Part shown: piece by piece, positions 1 through 10,440 of the stretch
Layout: each line of letters begins with the position of its first letter
Position numbering within the stretch: position 1 is the first letter of the stretch
Assembly: GCA_963971405.1 (NCBI GenBank)
Contig: OZ020484.1
Span: 52,501,151-52,565,150, forward strand
From: Psococerastis gibbosa
Taxonomy: Eukaryota > Arthropoda > Insecta > Psocodea > Psocidae
Length of the DNA stretch: 64,000 bases
Reading direction: 5' to 3'
The notes under the pieces: generated by a model
Databases searched by the model: none
What the model saw: only the letters and a program-made list of their open reading frames with translations
What the model was told of the DNA's origin: nothing
Position numbers and translations under genes: made by a program

Positions 1-108
1 TAGAATCCTCAAACTCAAACACAATGTAAAACAAGCCCCAGGTTTTCTGACTACCTACATACAGTATACAGTATATTCAGTAGATATATTATTATAATTA
101 CTGCCGGA

Positions 109-330
109 GTTACGTGATGAAGCAGTAGAGTCCGGGATTATGGGCCGTGGTCGTTCTGAAAGCGTACATCTAAACGGTTCTTCAACATCTGTGGGAGACT
201 TCTAAGGCTCGGAGGCTCAGCAGCAACTGATCCGTGCAACTGAAGATGTCGACCACAGATAATGACGAAACGTACGCTTTCGAAACGACCACGGCCTATC
301 ATAACGGTTTCAACGGCTTCATCACGTAAC
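109..330. mobile_element. Foldback element, family FB-A, copy 1
   Basis: The outer ends are exact inverted copies (GTTACGTGATGAAGC at 109-123, GCTTCATCACGTAAC at 316-330). The arms carry the family signature, a 'gccgtggtcg' / 'cgaccacggc' pair with 'aaacg' near the centre. The same unit recurs near 5484, 14725, 49252, 53933 and 55575. No transposase frame is visible, so it is probably non-autonomous; the superfamily is not identified. Confidence 0.7.
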
Positions 331-931
331 CTTGTAATAAAGTATAATATACTGAATATAAGGTAGTCAGAAAATCTTGGACATGGTTGACACTGCGTTT
401 GAGTTTGAGGTTGACATTTAAAACTGAAAATGGCTGAAAAGTAATACAAATTTGGATTGACTCTTCAACTCCAGCGTCAATACCGTTACGGATGCTCTTA
501 AGAAGCATTCGCAGTCTTAATTGCTTTCAGTCTTAGAGATAGCTTCTTATTAACTGACTTTCCTCTTTTCAAAAGTAATCAGAGATAAAGAAACGACAAC
601 CTTTTTATATCTCATTTCTTATTAATTTTGCCAGTAAAAACTGACAAAAAATGGGCATAGTATAACATACAAAAAATATTTATACCTATCTAACTGCAAC
701 TGTCTTGTCAATGGTAAGCGTAACTGAGCTTGTCAATTTTACATTACAGTCGATGTGGGTTGACATTGAGAACGTATACTACTGTACCAGTGTGACAACG
801 GGCAAAACTCATGCGGGAACAATAGGTACTAATATTGTCCAGAAAAGTCAATACGGTCGTTAGTATGGCAAGGTTCAGTAAAGGAGGTCTACGTCCATAA
901 AAACCCTTCAATTTATTTTTTATTTTTACAA
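331..931. other. No gene seen
   Basis: AT-rich sequence without a convincing reading frame, splice-bounded exon or RNA gene. I see no clear repeat here either. Confidence 0.5.
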
Positions 932-1082
932 AAGGTTAATCGCGTACAAACAATTTAATGAATGTATCCGATTAACCTCCTCAATTGCCTCACTGAGTAA
1001 CCTAATAGGGACTTGTGACGAGTTACGACAAGCTTCCAATCGCATTGCGTGTAGAGACTCGCACAAGTACAAGCATGCCACA
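932..1082 (-). repeat. SINE-like repeat, family S2, copy 1
   Basis: On the minus strand this matches the copy at 26474-26640: 'gcttgtacttgtgcgagtc', then 'cttgtcgtaact', 'gaggcaattga' and the tail 'ggttaatcggatacattcat'. The head 'gtggcaaggtggtagcgtg', seen in the better copies, resembles a tRNA A-box region, so a tRNA-derived SINE is likely. Confidence 0.6.
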
Positions 1083-1211
1083 AAATTGTGAACAATATGC
1101 TTGGTAATAGCATACACGGCTACTCACCTACGGTATAAGTTGGTATACTGGTATTATAAAAGCCTATAGTCGACTTAGATATTATGGCATTATAGGTAGT
1201 CTACCCGATGG

Positions 1212-1905
1212 CAGTGGCGGCTCGTCCATAAGGGCACTGGGGCTACAGCCCTCCCATAATTTTACAGGCAAACAAAGCAATTTCCTTTTAATAATAATAA
1301 TAATAATAATAAAATAATAATATACTATTCTGAAGAAAACTGCAACTGCTACAATTCGGCTATGCTATGTGCGTGCTCTGGGCAACTTGGGGCAATTTTC
1401 AATTTAGCCCCGGGTCGCCATGGCAACCGAGTCAGGCAAAAGTTAAGAAGATCGTTCGCACCATTGAAAAGGTGTACACAACTTTTCTCTTATGGACCTT
1501 GCAATGCAATTCATGCCATATGCATTTATACATGGGCAGCGGGGCAGCGCCCCAAAAATGACTTTAAATGTTTCGTATTAATAATATCGTTGAATATTGG
1601 TATTTTTTTAAAATCATAATTATAAGAGTTATTTTTGAGAAGAATTTCACTATTTTGTCATGACTGATGATTATTATAAAAATTTTCAAAGAAGAATTTT
1701 TGACTAGGGAAGTCAGGTTCTGCCCAACGGCCAGGCAGGGTAATGTAAACAAATATTACAAAAATGTAAACAGCGAGTGATAGACTTGTTTGCCACATCG
1801 AAATGCCGAAGAATCTATTTGATATTCAAGTAGTGGTAAGTTATATGCTATTACTTTATTACAATTCGTTGCCCCACCATTTTGATACACCACGAGCCGC
1901 CACTG
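1212..1905. mobile_element. hAT-type MITE with 8-bp target duplication
   Basis: Terminal inverted repeats CAGTGGCGGCTCGT and ACGAGCCGCCACTG bound a 694-bp element. It is flanked by an identical 8-bp direct repeat, cccgatgg (1204-1211 and 1906-1913). The CAGTGGCGG start and the 8-bp duplication are hallmarks of hAT transposons. The interior has an (aat)n run near 1290-1320 and no transposase frame, so it is non-autonomous. Confidence 0.88.
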
Positions 1906-1913
1906 CCCGATGG

Positions 1914-2794
1914 AATATTTAATATTACTATTACTACAATGTAAGCCACGAGAACTTTGTTGCAAGTTTCAGCCTTAAGGGAACGAGAACAGTAAAGAGC
2001 GTTAACTTAACTCTTTTCTAAAACTTTCCACTAATTTTCACAAAAAAGTGTCTTTCCAAATCCCCTCTGGATCAATGTGGGAAATTCCTGGAAAATTATG
2101 GGTTACGCCAAGCATTTAAATGGCTATTCCAGGCAGATAATGACAATTTTATTTGCTAATAACGGCATGTTTTAGCTGATATTTACAAGAATTCTTGCGG
2201 CTCAGCCCGATTCGTTCATCAGGGGCTGCTGTGAATTATACGAGACACTGCTGCAGTCTGTAAGCCATTGCTTGGGGTTTCGCAAGTTGGCAGATTATCA
2301 AGCCGGCTTTGTAAGTTTCACGGTTGGTGGAGCACAAAACTCCATGGTGAATCCCTCGCCCCCCCCCCCACCCTCGTCTATGGTCTACCCTTTTACATAT
2401 TACATTACAATATGTATAGAAAGGACTCACAGCATGCCATTTAAGGCCTTATTTTGTGCTGTATTAAAATGGCGGCCAGTTTGAAAGCTACCGACAGTTA
2501 TGTGAAATAAAGCGAAATTAAACGTGTGAATCTTATCATGAATGGTCTTGGCAAAAGAATGTAAACAGCCCAGTACTCAGCACTCTTCCATTTTCTGTAG
2601 TGGGAGCTACCCCTAATAAAAGGAAACTCATGGTGTTGTAGAAAATCAAGGTGGGAAATGTCAAATTATTTATATGTATACAAGCATATATACTTAGAAA
2701 CATGAGATAATCATTTCGCACTGTGTTTACATACGGCTAGTTCTTTGTTTGAAGAGTGACCACAAAACAGAGCTGGGACTACTGTACTGCCGTA
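1914..2794. other. No gene seen
   Basis: No supported gene. A short poly-C run lies near 2360-2370. The open frames here are short and show no family resemblance. Confidence 0.5.
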
Positions 2795-3015
2795 CAATAA
2801 TGATGTCGTTCTGTAATGCAGTACAGTAATTGCGTACAGTAATTACGTACAGTAATGCCGTATAGTTATGCCGCATACAGTAATGCGTACAGTAATGGTT
2901 AAAAATTCAGTGGCATAAGTATTGCCGTAAAGCCCTTGCAGTAATGCCCTTGCAGTAGAGCCTTACAGTAATGCCGTTCAGAAATGCTCGTGCAGCAAGG
3001 CATTACAGTAATGCC
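2795..3015. repeat. Degenerate tandem repeat of a ~13-bp 'tacagtaatgccg' unit
   Basis: Variants of 'tacagtaatgccg' recur about every 13-15 bases, for example 'gtacagtaattgc', 'gtacagtaattac' and 'ttacagtaatgcc'. The copies are diverged and irregularly spaced, as in an old minisatellite. Confidence 0.75.
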
Positions 3016-3690
3016 GTGGAATAATGGCTATACATTTAGTTATGTGACAAAAGTGTTCAACTTCAGAAATTCTTTGCATCCAAGAGGTATAAAATACGTA
3101 CAGTCGCGTATAGTATGCAATATATCCAAACTATAATAATAATCTTCTTCTTTTTTCTTCTTCTTCGGCCGGTACTCCCCTGCACCGAAGGAATATATTT
3201 ATAAATTAACAATTATACCCTTATAATACAAATAACCTGTGGGCCCCCAAGTTAATCAACTTGTCGGGGGCTCGCACAGTAAACGCTGTAGATGATGCAA
3301 CATGTTTTCTATTTCACGTCTGTGTTAGAAAAAAAAACTTAGTTTTAATTTCAAATCAGTTTAATTCATACCATTTAAAATTTTAAGTTAACGTAAAGAG
3401 TAATTATAGTAAAGTAAAATAATAATAATAATAATAATAATGCGTGTATTTCTCAAAAAAACATAACAAATTCTACTGAACCGGTGCCACAAAGCCAAAA
3501 AGGCGCGTTGGTATCACCAAACTCATATAAGGTGTGCAAGAAAACGCACTCTGTGTGAAGTTTGTAATATCATATTCTGCTTTAATGCCACGTGTTTTCC
3601 ACGGATGCTTAGTTACTGTAATATTAATAAACGTAGGTAGGTACTTGCAATTTGTACGTCTTGTCCTCAACTTCAAATTTGTGACATTCA
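3016..3690. other. No gene seen; microsatellite
   Basis: AT-rich spacer. An (aat)n microsatellite lies near 3419-3441 and a cttctt-rich stretch near 3143-3166. No gene is supported. Confidence 0.5.
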
Positions 3691-3879
3691 CAAATTTATA
3701 AAACTTTTGCCATGGCCCATGACACCACATACCACCCTTGGTAAAGCTGAGGAAAGTGGAATAAGGAGAAAGCCACGTGTTTTTAAAACTATTCCAGTGT
3801 ATGTACGGCGACTTCCTCCAGGTTCAGCTTTCCATAGTTTTTCCGACAAATGTGTAGTTACCACTCTAAAAGATTATCA

Positions 3880-3962
3880 CGGTATCATGATCTTTTGCTA
3901 CGGTATTCCGTTTCGAACCCTCGCTCAGACCCTAACTGATTAAGCTATGATCTCATTTCATT
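3880..3962 (-). repeat. tRNA-like SINE head (weak)
   Basis: On the minus strand 'tagcttaatcagttagg' resembles a polymerase III A box and 'gagggttcgaaac' resembles a B box. No folded acceptor stem is visible, so this is at most a SINE head, not a tRNA gene. Confidence 0.35.
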
Positions 3963-5144
3963 AAGAGCTCAACTCGGTCGGGGCGCCGAAATAGAAATTG
4001 ACTTACTGCAAGTTAATCAAACCTGGGGGCGTGTTTAAAACGGGAGAGCTCGCCACTGTTTATAAGCCCTTGTAGCGATTTATGCCCTTTTTAAAAACAG
4101 GTAACTGCTGAATGTGCAGTAAATACAGTACGCATGATATGCATACACAACAAACAGATAGGGTGCCTGGAAATTGTTTTCACTGAGCGGGGTTGCAATA
4201 GTAATTCTATTTTGGCGTGGGTCAACTCAGCTTAGTTTAAAAAAAGTACCAACATTGAAAGGACCGGTTGGGAGGGAAGAATTTTCAGTAGTGATGAAAT
4301 CGAAATATTTTCTATAATTTTTTTTCTTCAAAATTACCTACCAAGGCCGCACCCAGGAAAAAAATTCTACACAGGAGGGGGTGGGTTAGGTATACAGACT
4401 GGCAGCCAAGATTTGCCCATTATGAACAACAACGTTATGGTAACTCATTTTGTAACCCCCAGTGTGAGGAACTAAATTTAAAGAATAGGTAGGCACACCA
4501 AAATCTATTATCTAGTCTTTTTTTATTAAATTTAACATTTAGATAATAAAATATGTAGTCTATTCAAGTTGTAGAAGATTAGGCTATATTACATCCACCA
4601 TATTAGAAGATATTTTTAATTTGGTTATACATTTCCATAAAATGTAAAATTTGATAAATTTCTATCCCTTATCAGTTTAGCGGAAAAATAAAAGCAAAAG
4701 TAGGTATATAAAATCATTACAGTATGCATGAAATAGTCTTCTACAAATTGAATACCTATACTATACCTACCTTAATTATTAAATTAAAGCGAAGTATATT
4801 ATACTACAGTGTGTTCCAGACCCAGGGGTAGCCAATATTTAAGATCGGCTTCTTCTTTAAAAAAAATCACCAAACAAATAAATACAAAAAAAATGTAACA
4901 AAATCAGTGTAACATAAAGCGTTGAGAGGAGATATTTGTTGAACTTACGTGATCGGAGATGATCGAGCCGGACCCGAATGGAGAGGTTCGCACGCGGAGG
5001 CTGTAGCTAACAAACTGCTGCTGGAACTGCTGACTGATCAGCGAAGCGCATTCAGGCGCTGCTGCAGCCAACAACGACTCAAACTATATCGATTGCAATT
5101 GCTGCAGTTATTATTATTTTGAAACTATTATGATTAAGTAAAGG
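3963..5144. other. No gene seen
   Basis: No supported gene. A G-run 'gagggggtggg' near 4374-4384 and AT-rich sequence follow. The part at 4500-4800 shows weak resemblance to the foldback arms at 47495-47979, too weak to annotate. Confidence 0.45.
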
Positions 5145-5318
5145 ACATGTAGACTAGTGGTACAGAGTCCGACTTTCACCCGTAAGGTTGTTGGTTCGAG
5201 TCCCGCTCTTGCTACATTTTCTGGCCATGCTTTGGAGGGCATGTAAAGCAGGTGGTCCCGGCCCCCAGGTCTTCTTAGCTGAGTGAAAAAAATAGCTTTA
5301 TAGCCCTAACTTCGCAAG
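5145..5318 (+). repeat. tRNA-derived SINE, family S1, copy 1
   Basis: Begins 'atgtagactagtggtacaga' (A-box-like) with a B box 'ggttcgagtcc', followed by the family body 'ctggccatgc...gcatgtaaagcagg' and 'tagccctaac'. The same sequence recurs at 15445, 32502 and, on the minus strand, at 18931, 33986 and 60472. Confidence 0.8.
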
Positions 5319-5319
5319 G

Positions 5320-5453
5320 TAATGGAAATTCCCCAGGGGGGCATGCTGTGTTGAGAGCGAGGATTTGCTCGCTCTCAACACAACATGTCCCTCTGGGGAA
5401 TTTCCATGTTGTGTTGAGAGTGAGCGGATCCTCGCTCTCAACATAACAACAAC
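5320..5453. repeat. Two stacked hairpins at the SINE tail
   Basis: A long hairpin pairs 'tggaaattcccc' (near 5322) with 'ggggaatttcca' (near 5396), with inner arms 'ttgagagcgag' / 'ctcgctctcaa'. A second hairpin follows at once with arms 'tgttgagagtgag' / 'ctcgctctcaaca'. Together they look like a compact palindromic insertion repeated in tandem. No function is implied. Confidence 0.7.
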
Positions 5454-5483
5454 AACGTCCAGGCATAAAGGTCAGTGCGCAGA

Positions 5484-5640
5484 CCCCTACCCAGTCACTC
5501 GCTACGGAGCCACCGGGGTACAACCTTCGAAGTCTACGCAGCGCCACTGAAGATGTCGACCGCAGATGTTGACGAAATGTTTGGAAGTTCACTTTCAATT
5601 CGACCACGGCCGATCAGGCCGGATTCTACTTGTTCTTCAT
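5484..5640 (+). mobile_element. Foldback family FB-A, copy 2 (one arm)
   Basis: Carries one full arm ('agatgtcgaccgcagatgtt', then 'gttcactttcaattcgacc' and 'ggattctact') but no opposite arm. It is nearly identical to the right arm of the copy at 53933-54158, so it is a recent half-element or deletion product. Confidence 0.7.
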
Positions 5641-6433
5641 TCAATAATACATTTATTGGAAAAAAAATGTATGTAGATACAGCGACCTTTGGCATTTGGT
5701 AACGACCATCAAGCTCTAATATGTCTTGTCGTAGGGTGTCCAAGCTTAACAGTCAGCAATCATTCTAGGATGAATAGACATAATTATGTGGTTCCTTATC
5801 ATACTTTCATCACATTCGTCGAGATCGCGTAGTATTATTTACGTCTTTTTTCCTTTATATTTTTGTTGATTTTATACCTCGACGGACTCCTTGACTCTGT
5901 TATTTCAGAATTGAAGCATATCTGACAATAAATCACTGTTATAACTTTCTACTTCACCCCTCTTCCTTAAATAGTTCGCAAAGGTTTAAGATCAAACGGT
6001 GTATGCGGAAATGTTGCTTCAGTTTCACTGCTTTGGCCTTCCATCTTCCTCTTACTAGACCTGCTTCCTTTGGTAAGACTTACCACTCTTTTCTGTGGTC
6101 TGAATGCTCTTAACGTCGAAGTTAACTATCTTTCAAGTTGATCCATTTTTCAATACAGTATAATAAGAAATTTTTTTTATAAATTTCTCAAATTCAAGAA
6201 ACGTACTAATAATATTTATAACAATAAAAATTGCTTTGATTTTGTTCTATGATGACTTTAAAACCGTTGCACTAACGGTGCTACAGTAGTTGAAGACAAT
6301 TAACTAACATTCAGAAAATTTTAATTTTAATTTTGACATTGGAGCAGTAAATTCGTAAAAAGTGCGACAGATCGACAATTTTAGCTAAATAAATAAGCAA
6401 TGTCCACTTGTGACCTTAATGCGTTAAAATTGG
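5641..6433. other. No gene seen
   Basis: AT-rich spacer without a supported gene or recognised repeat. Confidence 0.45.
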
Positions 6434-6590
6434 AATGGAACCCCCATAAGTTTTGTGTATACAAACACATGCAAAGCAGTTCTATTTGATTTGAAAATGC
6501 AGCATAGGAAATTTGCATGGAGAGGCGGGACTTGGGAAGGCATTACGGGAATATCTACTGTGCATTTGCAAAATTTTCTGGGCGAACAGT
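6434..6590 (+). repeat. Dispersed repeat shared with 33005-33145
   Basis: 'tttgaaaatgcagcatagga' followed by 'aatttgcatgga' recurs in inverted orientation near 33060-33110, with further similarity on both sides ('ttttgtgtatac'). Both copies are noncoding; family unknown. Confidence 0.55.
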
Positions 6591-7258
6591 ATGTGGGTTT
6601 ACATTTTATGTATTCAAATTCTGCAATTTGTTAATTGTAAGCGTGGATAGAAAATTCACCTATTGCGAAAGTAAAGGCAGCCAATCCTTAATCCTTTCTG
6701 TCTTTTTATACATTTTAATATGGCATGATCAATATTTGAAACCAATGAATTCTCTTTGTTTGATGCATCATAACCCTTCTTACCGTATATATTGTAACCG
6801 AAATTCCCTCGTTTTAACCGAAATTATATTATATTTAAATTATGTGTACATGATTTCTGTCCAATGTTTTACTTCGTAGTTTGGGAATGCTGACAACACT
6901 AGCGGATCTAGCTGTGTGCTAATGGGGCTATAGCCCCACCTTTACCTTACTCACACTATATAAAACGCACTTTCAATTTCTTTCAACAACATTTTCAAGC
7001 ATCCTATGGCAGCCACGCATTGGACTACTATGAGCGCAGAGCGCTTTATACGGCGTAACGTCGCTATACCTATAGATGGGCCTATGTTAAGGAAAGTATA
7101 TATACAGTTGTCCTTATTCCGTGAGTAAGCTAATTGATTCCTTAACCTAGATTAGGTAAACTTTAAGATTGGGTATTATATTTGTGATTATAGGTTATAT
7201 TTTCATTTATTTGTAGTGCCGAACACGTAGGTAACATGCAATATTGTATTGCACTGCA
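6591..7258. other. No gene seen
   Basis: No supported gene. 'cactagcggatctagctgtg' at about 6897 looks like an isolated hAT-type terminus, but I cannot find a partner end. Confidence 0.4.
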
Positions 7259-7657
7259 CAGGCACGGATCTACGGGGGGGGGACTATGGGGGGGGGGCTA
7301 TGGGGCTATAGCCCCCCCCCCATTAGGTTAGGTTCCTCAAAATCCGTAAAACCCCACTATTTCAATCTTAATTTTCACACATTTTCTCCCGGGGGAGCCC
7401 CCCGGGCCCCCCTTGTGCACGATTGTATTAATTACCTATAATATTGAACCCTTGTTGCTCTGAAAATACGTAAAACCCCAATATTTCAGTCCTATTTTTC
7501 AGAAGAAAAAAAAATCGATTGTATTAATTACCTATACTATAGAACCCTTGTTGCTCTGAAAATACGTAAAACCCCAATATTTCAGTCCTATTTTTCAGAA
7601 AAAAAAATCGTATTTAATCCTAGCCCCCTCCTTGGTCTCATTCTAGATCCGCGCCTG
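7259..7657. mobile_element. hAT-type MITE with G-rich tandem interior
   Basis: Ends are CAGGCACGGATCTA and TAGATCCGCGCCTG. The flanking octamers gcactgca (7251-7258) and gtactgta (7658-7665) match at 6 of 8 positions, which fits a decayed 8-bp duplication. The interior has G/C homopolymer runs and about two ~100-bp tandem units containing 'cgtaaaaccccaatatttca'. No transposase frame. Confidence 0.75.
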
Positions 7658-8833
7658 GTACTGTATGTGGATATAATGGTCTAATATATCATTCATATGG
7701 CAGCTAATATTTTTAATTAAATTGTTGGTAAGTGATTTTTGATGCTCTTTTACCCCCATGACGTACATTCATTATTTGTACAATAATATATATATTGCAT
7801 ATCACACGAAAGCTGATTTGTTTCTGTTTATTATGGTATAGGATTGCCTAATTAAATCTGGCCGTAAGGGAGGGTTGCTACGGTAAATATTTAAAATAGG
7901 TAGAGTGAGCGAGAGATATAGTGCGTATATTTCATATACGTGTAATTCGTGTAATTTCATGTAATAAGTAAATTAATAATCGTGTGATTTCGCCCACACC
8001 TAGTGTTCTAAACAACTGCGACATTTTTATTATTTTATCATAAAAACCACGCTGTTTTGGAGTTGGTAATTCTATCCTCGTCCGACTTGTGATGTTACGC
8101 GCTGTCTCTCACTCTCACTTGGGCTACTTATTCATGTGGCAATAACCAAAGTAAACTTAGAAATCCGAGTCAGGTCACGTTAGAGGAGCAAATACTGTAC
8201 GCAGGCAAACGAAAAGAAATAAATAAGTAATGCTGTTACTGGCGTCTTGAGGGGCTTCTGCTAGTATTGGGAATCCATAAGACCCAACACACATACAGTA
8301 GGTACTGTAGTTCACCATAATTATTAAGGAGTGGCTGCATCAAATTATTAATAGGCCAGTCTATCCACACACATCGGTCAGCAACGGCACTATTTTATGG
8401 GTGGGGGGGGGGGGGTCAAAATGCGTTAATCCCTTATTAATTAATAAATAATTAATTAATTATTGTAATTTAATTAATAATTGTAATTTAATTAATAATT
8501 AATTAATAATTAATTTTAAGGCCTATCCAAAATAGGAAAAACCCCGCTATTGTAGACCTATCGTCTCAACAATTTCCCCCATGAGGTTCTCCCCATGGAA
8601 ACCACCACCACCTCCTCCCTTCTGAAAGACGACCAAAAACCTGTAGGTAAGGCCATATTTACTTATTAAGGACATACGATAAGCTATAGGCTTTTGTACA
8701 ATATTTAGCATTGTTCAGGTCCGGAGCCCCAGTGCTATCATCGCTTGAAAAGTATCAATATACTCTAAACATATTTTAAATAATTTATTGTATTATTTTA
8801 TTATAATAATTTAATTATATTATCTGACAGTTA
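7658..8833. other. No gene seen
   Basis: No supported gene. A poly-G run lies near 8402-8414, followed by a low-complexity 'attaattaat' stretch (8430-8520). Confidence 0.5.
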
Positions 8834-9060
8834 ATGATGTACGATAATAATAAACTGTACTGTATGTCGAATGTCCCCTATTCCAATGTTAACCTTTTAT
8901 TTTTAGATTATATCACGTTATTTATTTTGTATTTTTGTAAAAGGGGGGCCCAGCACGGGATATCCTTTGGGCCCCCCTTCCAATTGCAACAAAATTGTAC
9001 TTATTTAACATTCTCTTTTTTAAAAATATATTTATTCTATTCTATTCTATTTAATGTCAT
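8834..9060 (+). mobile_element. 3' end of a degraded LINE (noncoding tail)
   Basis: 'aaaggggggcccagcacggg' ... 'cctttgggccccc' is a small GC-rich stem-like motif close to a terminal 'attctattctattct' repeat. The same motif occurs on the minus strand near 22445-22490, just after a LINE C-terminal reading frame. By analogy this is the 3' tail of the same LINE type. Confidence 0.5.
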
Positions 9061-9388
9061 AATGTCTCTTGGTAAACTTTCCAATTGGTGTGTTTTTGCT
9101 TTTTATTACTTTTTAAGTTGCTTACTACCTCGACACTAAATTAATTTAATTTATATATTATTTGGTCCAGAAACCTTCACCGGAACACCCTGCTATCAAA
9201 GTTTCTTCATTAAAATCTAATCAATGGTTTCGGAAACCCGAGGGAACAAACCGATAATTTGATTGATTTGGATATTGCAGACTCCTTATATGCTTTCAGT
9301 AACGCAATATAATTTGATTTTGAAATGAAATGAACTAAAATTAATGAACTGTTCAGGCAAGCAGCAATGTACAGGGCACGTGTGAATT

Positions 9389-9815
9389 GGGCTTAAGGGT
9401 GACCCCACGTTGGGTGTCCCCACTGCCCCTGCAGTAGTCGAGGCAGTGGACATTGCAGATTACAGATGTTAAACCTCGGTTTTTATACAAAGCATGGTTG
9501 TAAACCTGTGTTGCAGCCGGTAAACGTGAGAATAGGGCTTGATTGTGACCCCACGTACGGTTTCCCCACAGCAGTTCAGGCAGTCGACAGTGCTGATTGC
9601 AGTGGTAAAAACCCAGTTTTGATATCAGTGCGGTTGTGCACTTGCTGTTAGTACAGCCGGTTAACGTGGGAAAAGGGCTTAAGGGTGACCCCACGTAGGG
9701 TTTCCCCATTGCCCCTGCAGTAGTTGAGACAGTGGACAGTGCTGATTAAAGTGGTAAAAACTCGGGTTTGAAATCAGTGCGGTAGGACAACTGCTGTTTC
9801 TGAAGCCGATTTCCG
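9389..9815. repeat. Three-unit tandem repeat, period ~140-146 bp
   Basis: Units begin at 9389, 9535 and 9675, each with 'gggctt', then 'gtgaccccacgt', 'tttcccca' and, in units 2-3, 'tcagtgcggt'. The copies are clearly diverged. Open frames through it are by-products of the repeat. No gene is supported in the flanks (9061-9388, 9816-10177). Confidence 0.8.
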
Positions 9816-10177
9816 ACCCTCACCATGCTCAAGTGTCCGTTTTACTGTGATTTTGTATCTTAATTATTGCTATATTTCAGACAACCTTCTGGTGAATGCA
9901 TGCGTCACAAAGAGTTTGACTTAACAAGCAGTGCGTCAGTTGTATAATTTTTGCCGAACCACGCTGGTGCACACTAAACCAACCAATCACAGTATTGCAT
10001 TTCAAACAAACATACACCCTGCAGAGCGTTGCGAGTTGATTTAAAAAAATGGTAGCATTTCGACACACAAACTCATAGGTAGCCTATTATACTCGTATAT
10101 ACATTTATTTTACATATACATAAATGTAAGGCCTCGGTGTCTTTACAGCTGCTTTCGTTAATAGTGTTTGAGTCTTC

Positions 10178-10440
10178 TTGCTTCCCTATTTATACGTAAG
10201 TATAAGGAAAGCTTTGTGATGGCCGAAATGATTGATTTCAAGTTCAGTGAATTTACACGTTTTGAGGTCCTAGGATTCCAAAAAAGCAGTTTTTACTGTC
10301 TGTCGGAATGCTCGTTGATTTGTGGGCAAACTACTCGGTGGATTTTGATGAATTTATTCATGTAGGTTCACAAAACTCATGTCTCAGGGAAATTTTTATT
10401 TTTTTGGGCTGACCCAAATTTGAGGGGTTAAAAAAAGGTT
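10178..10440 (+). repeat. Dispersed repeat R1 (truncated copy)
   Basis: Shares 'taaggaaagctttgtgatgg', 'tttacacgttttgaggtcc' and 'ggattttgatgaa' with the full copies at 28577-29462 and 38976-39862. Truncated at both ends and the most diverged of the five copies. Confidence 0.7.

Noticed and set aside
5145..5220. tRNA gene with B box ggttcgagtcc
   Set aside because: Acceptor stem does not pair and the sequence recurs with a common SINE body; it is a SINE head.
6517..6879. 120-residue open frame as a membrane protein
   Set aside because: AT-rich chance frame beginning in a dispersed repeat; no conserved family text.
9389..9815. CRISPR-like array
   Set aside because: Units are ~143 bp and diverged throughout with no short repeat/spacer pattern; the DNA is animal nuclear.
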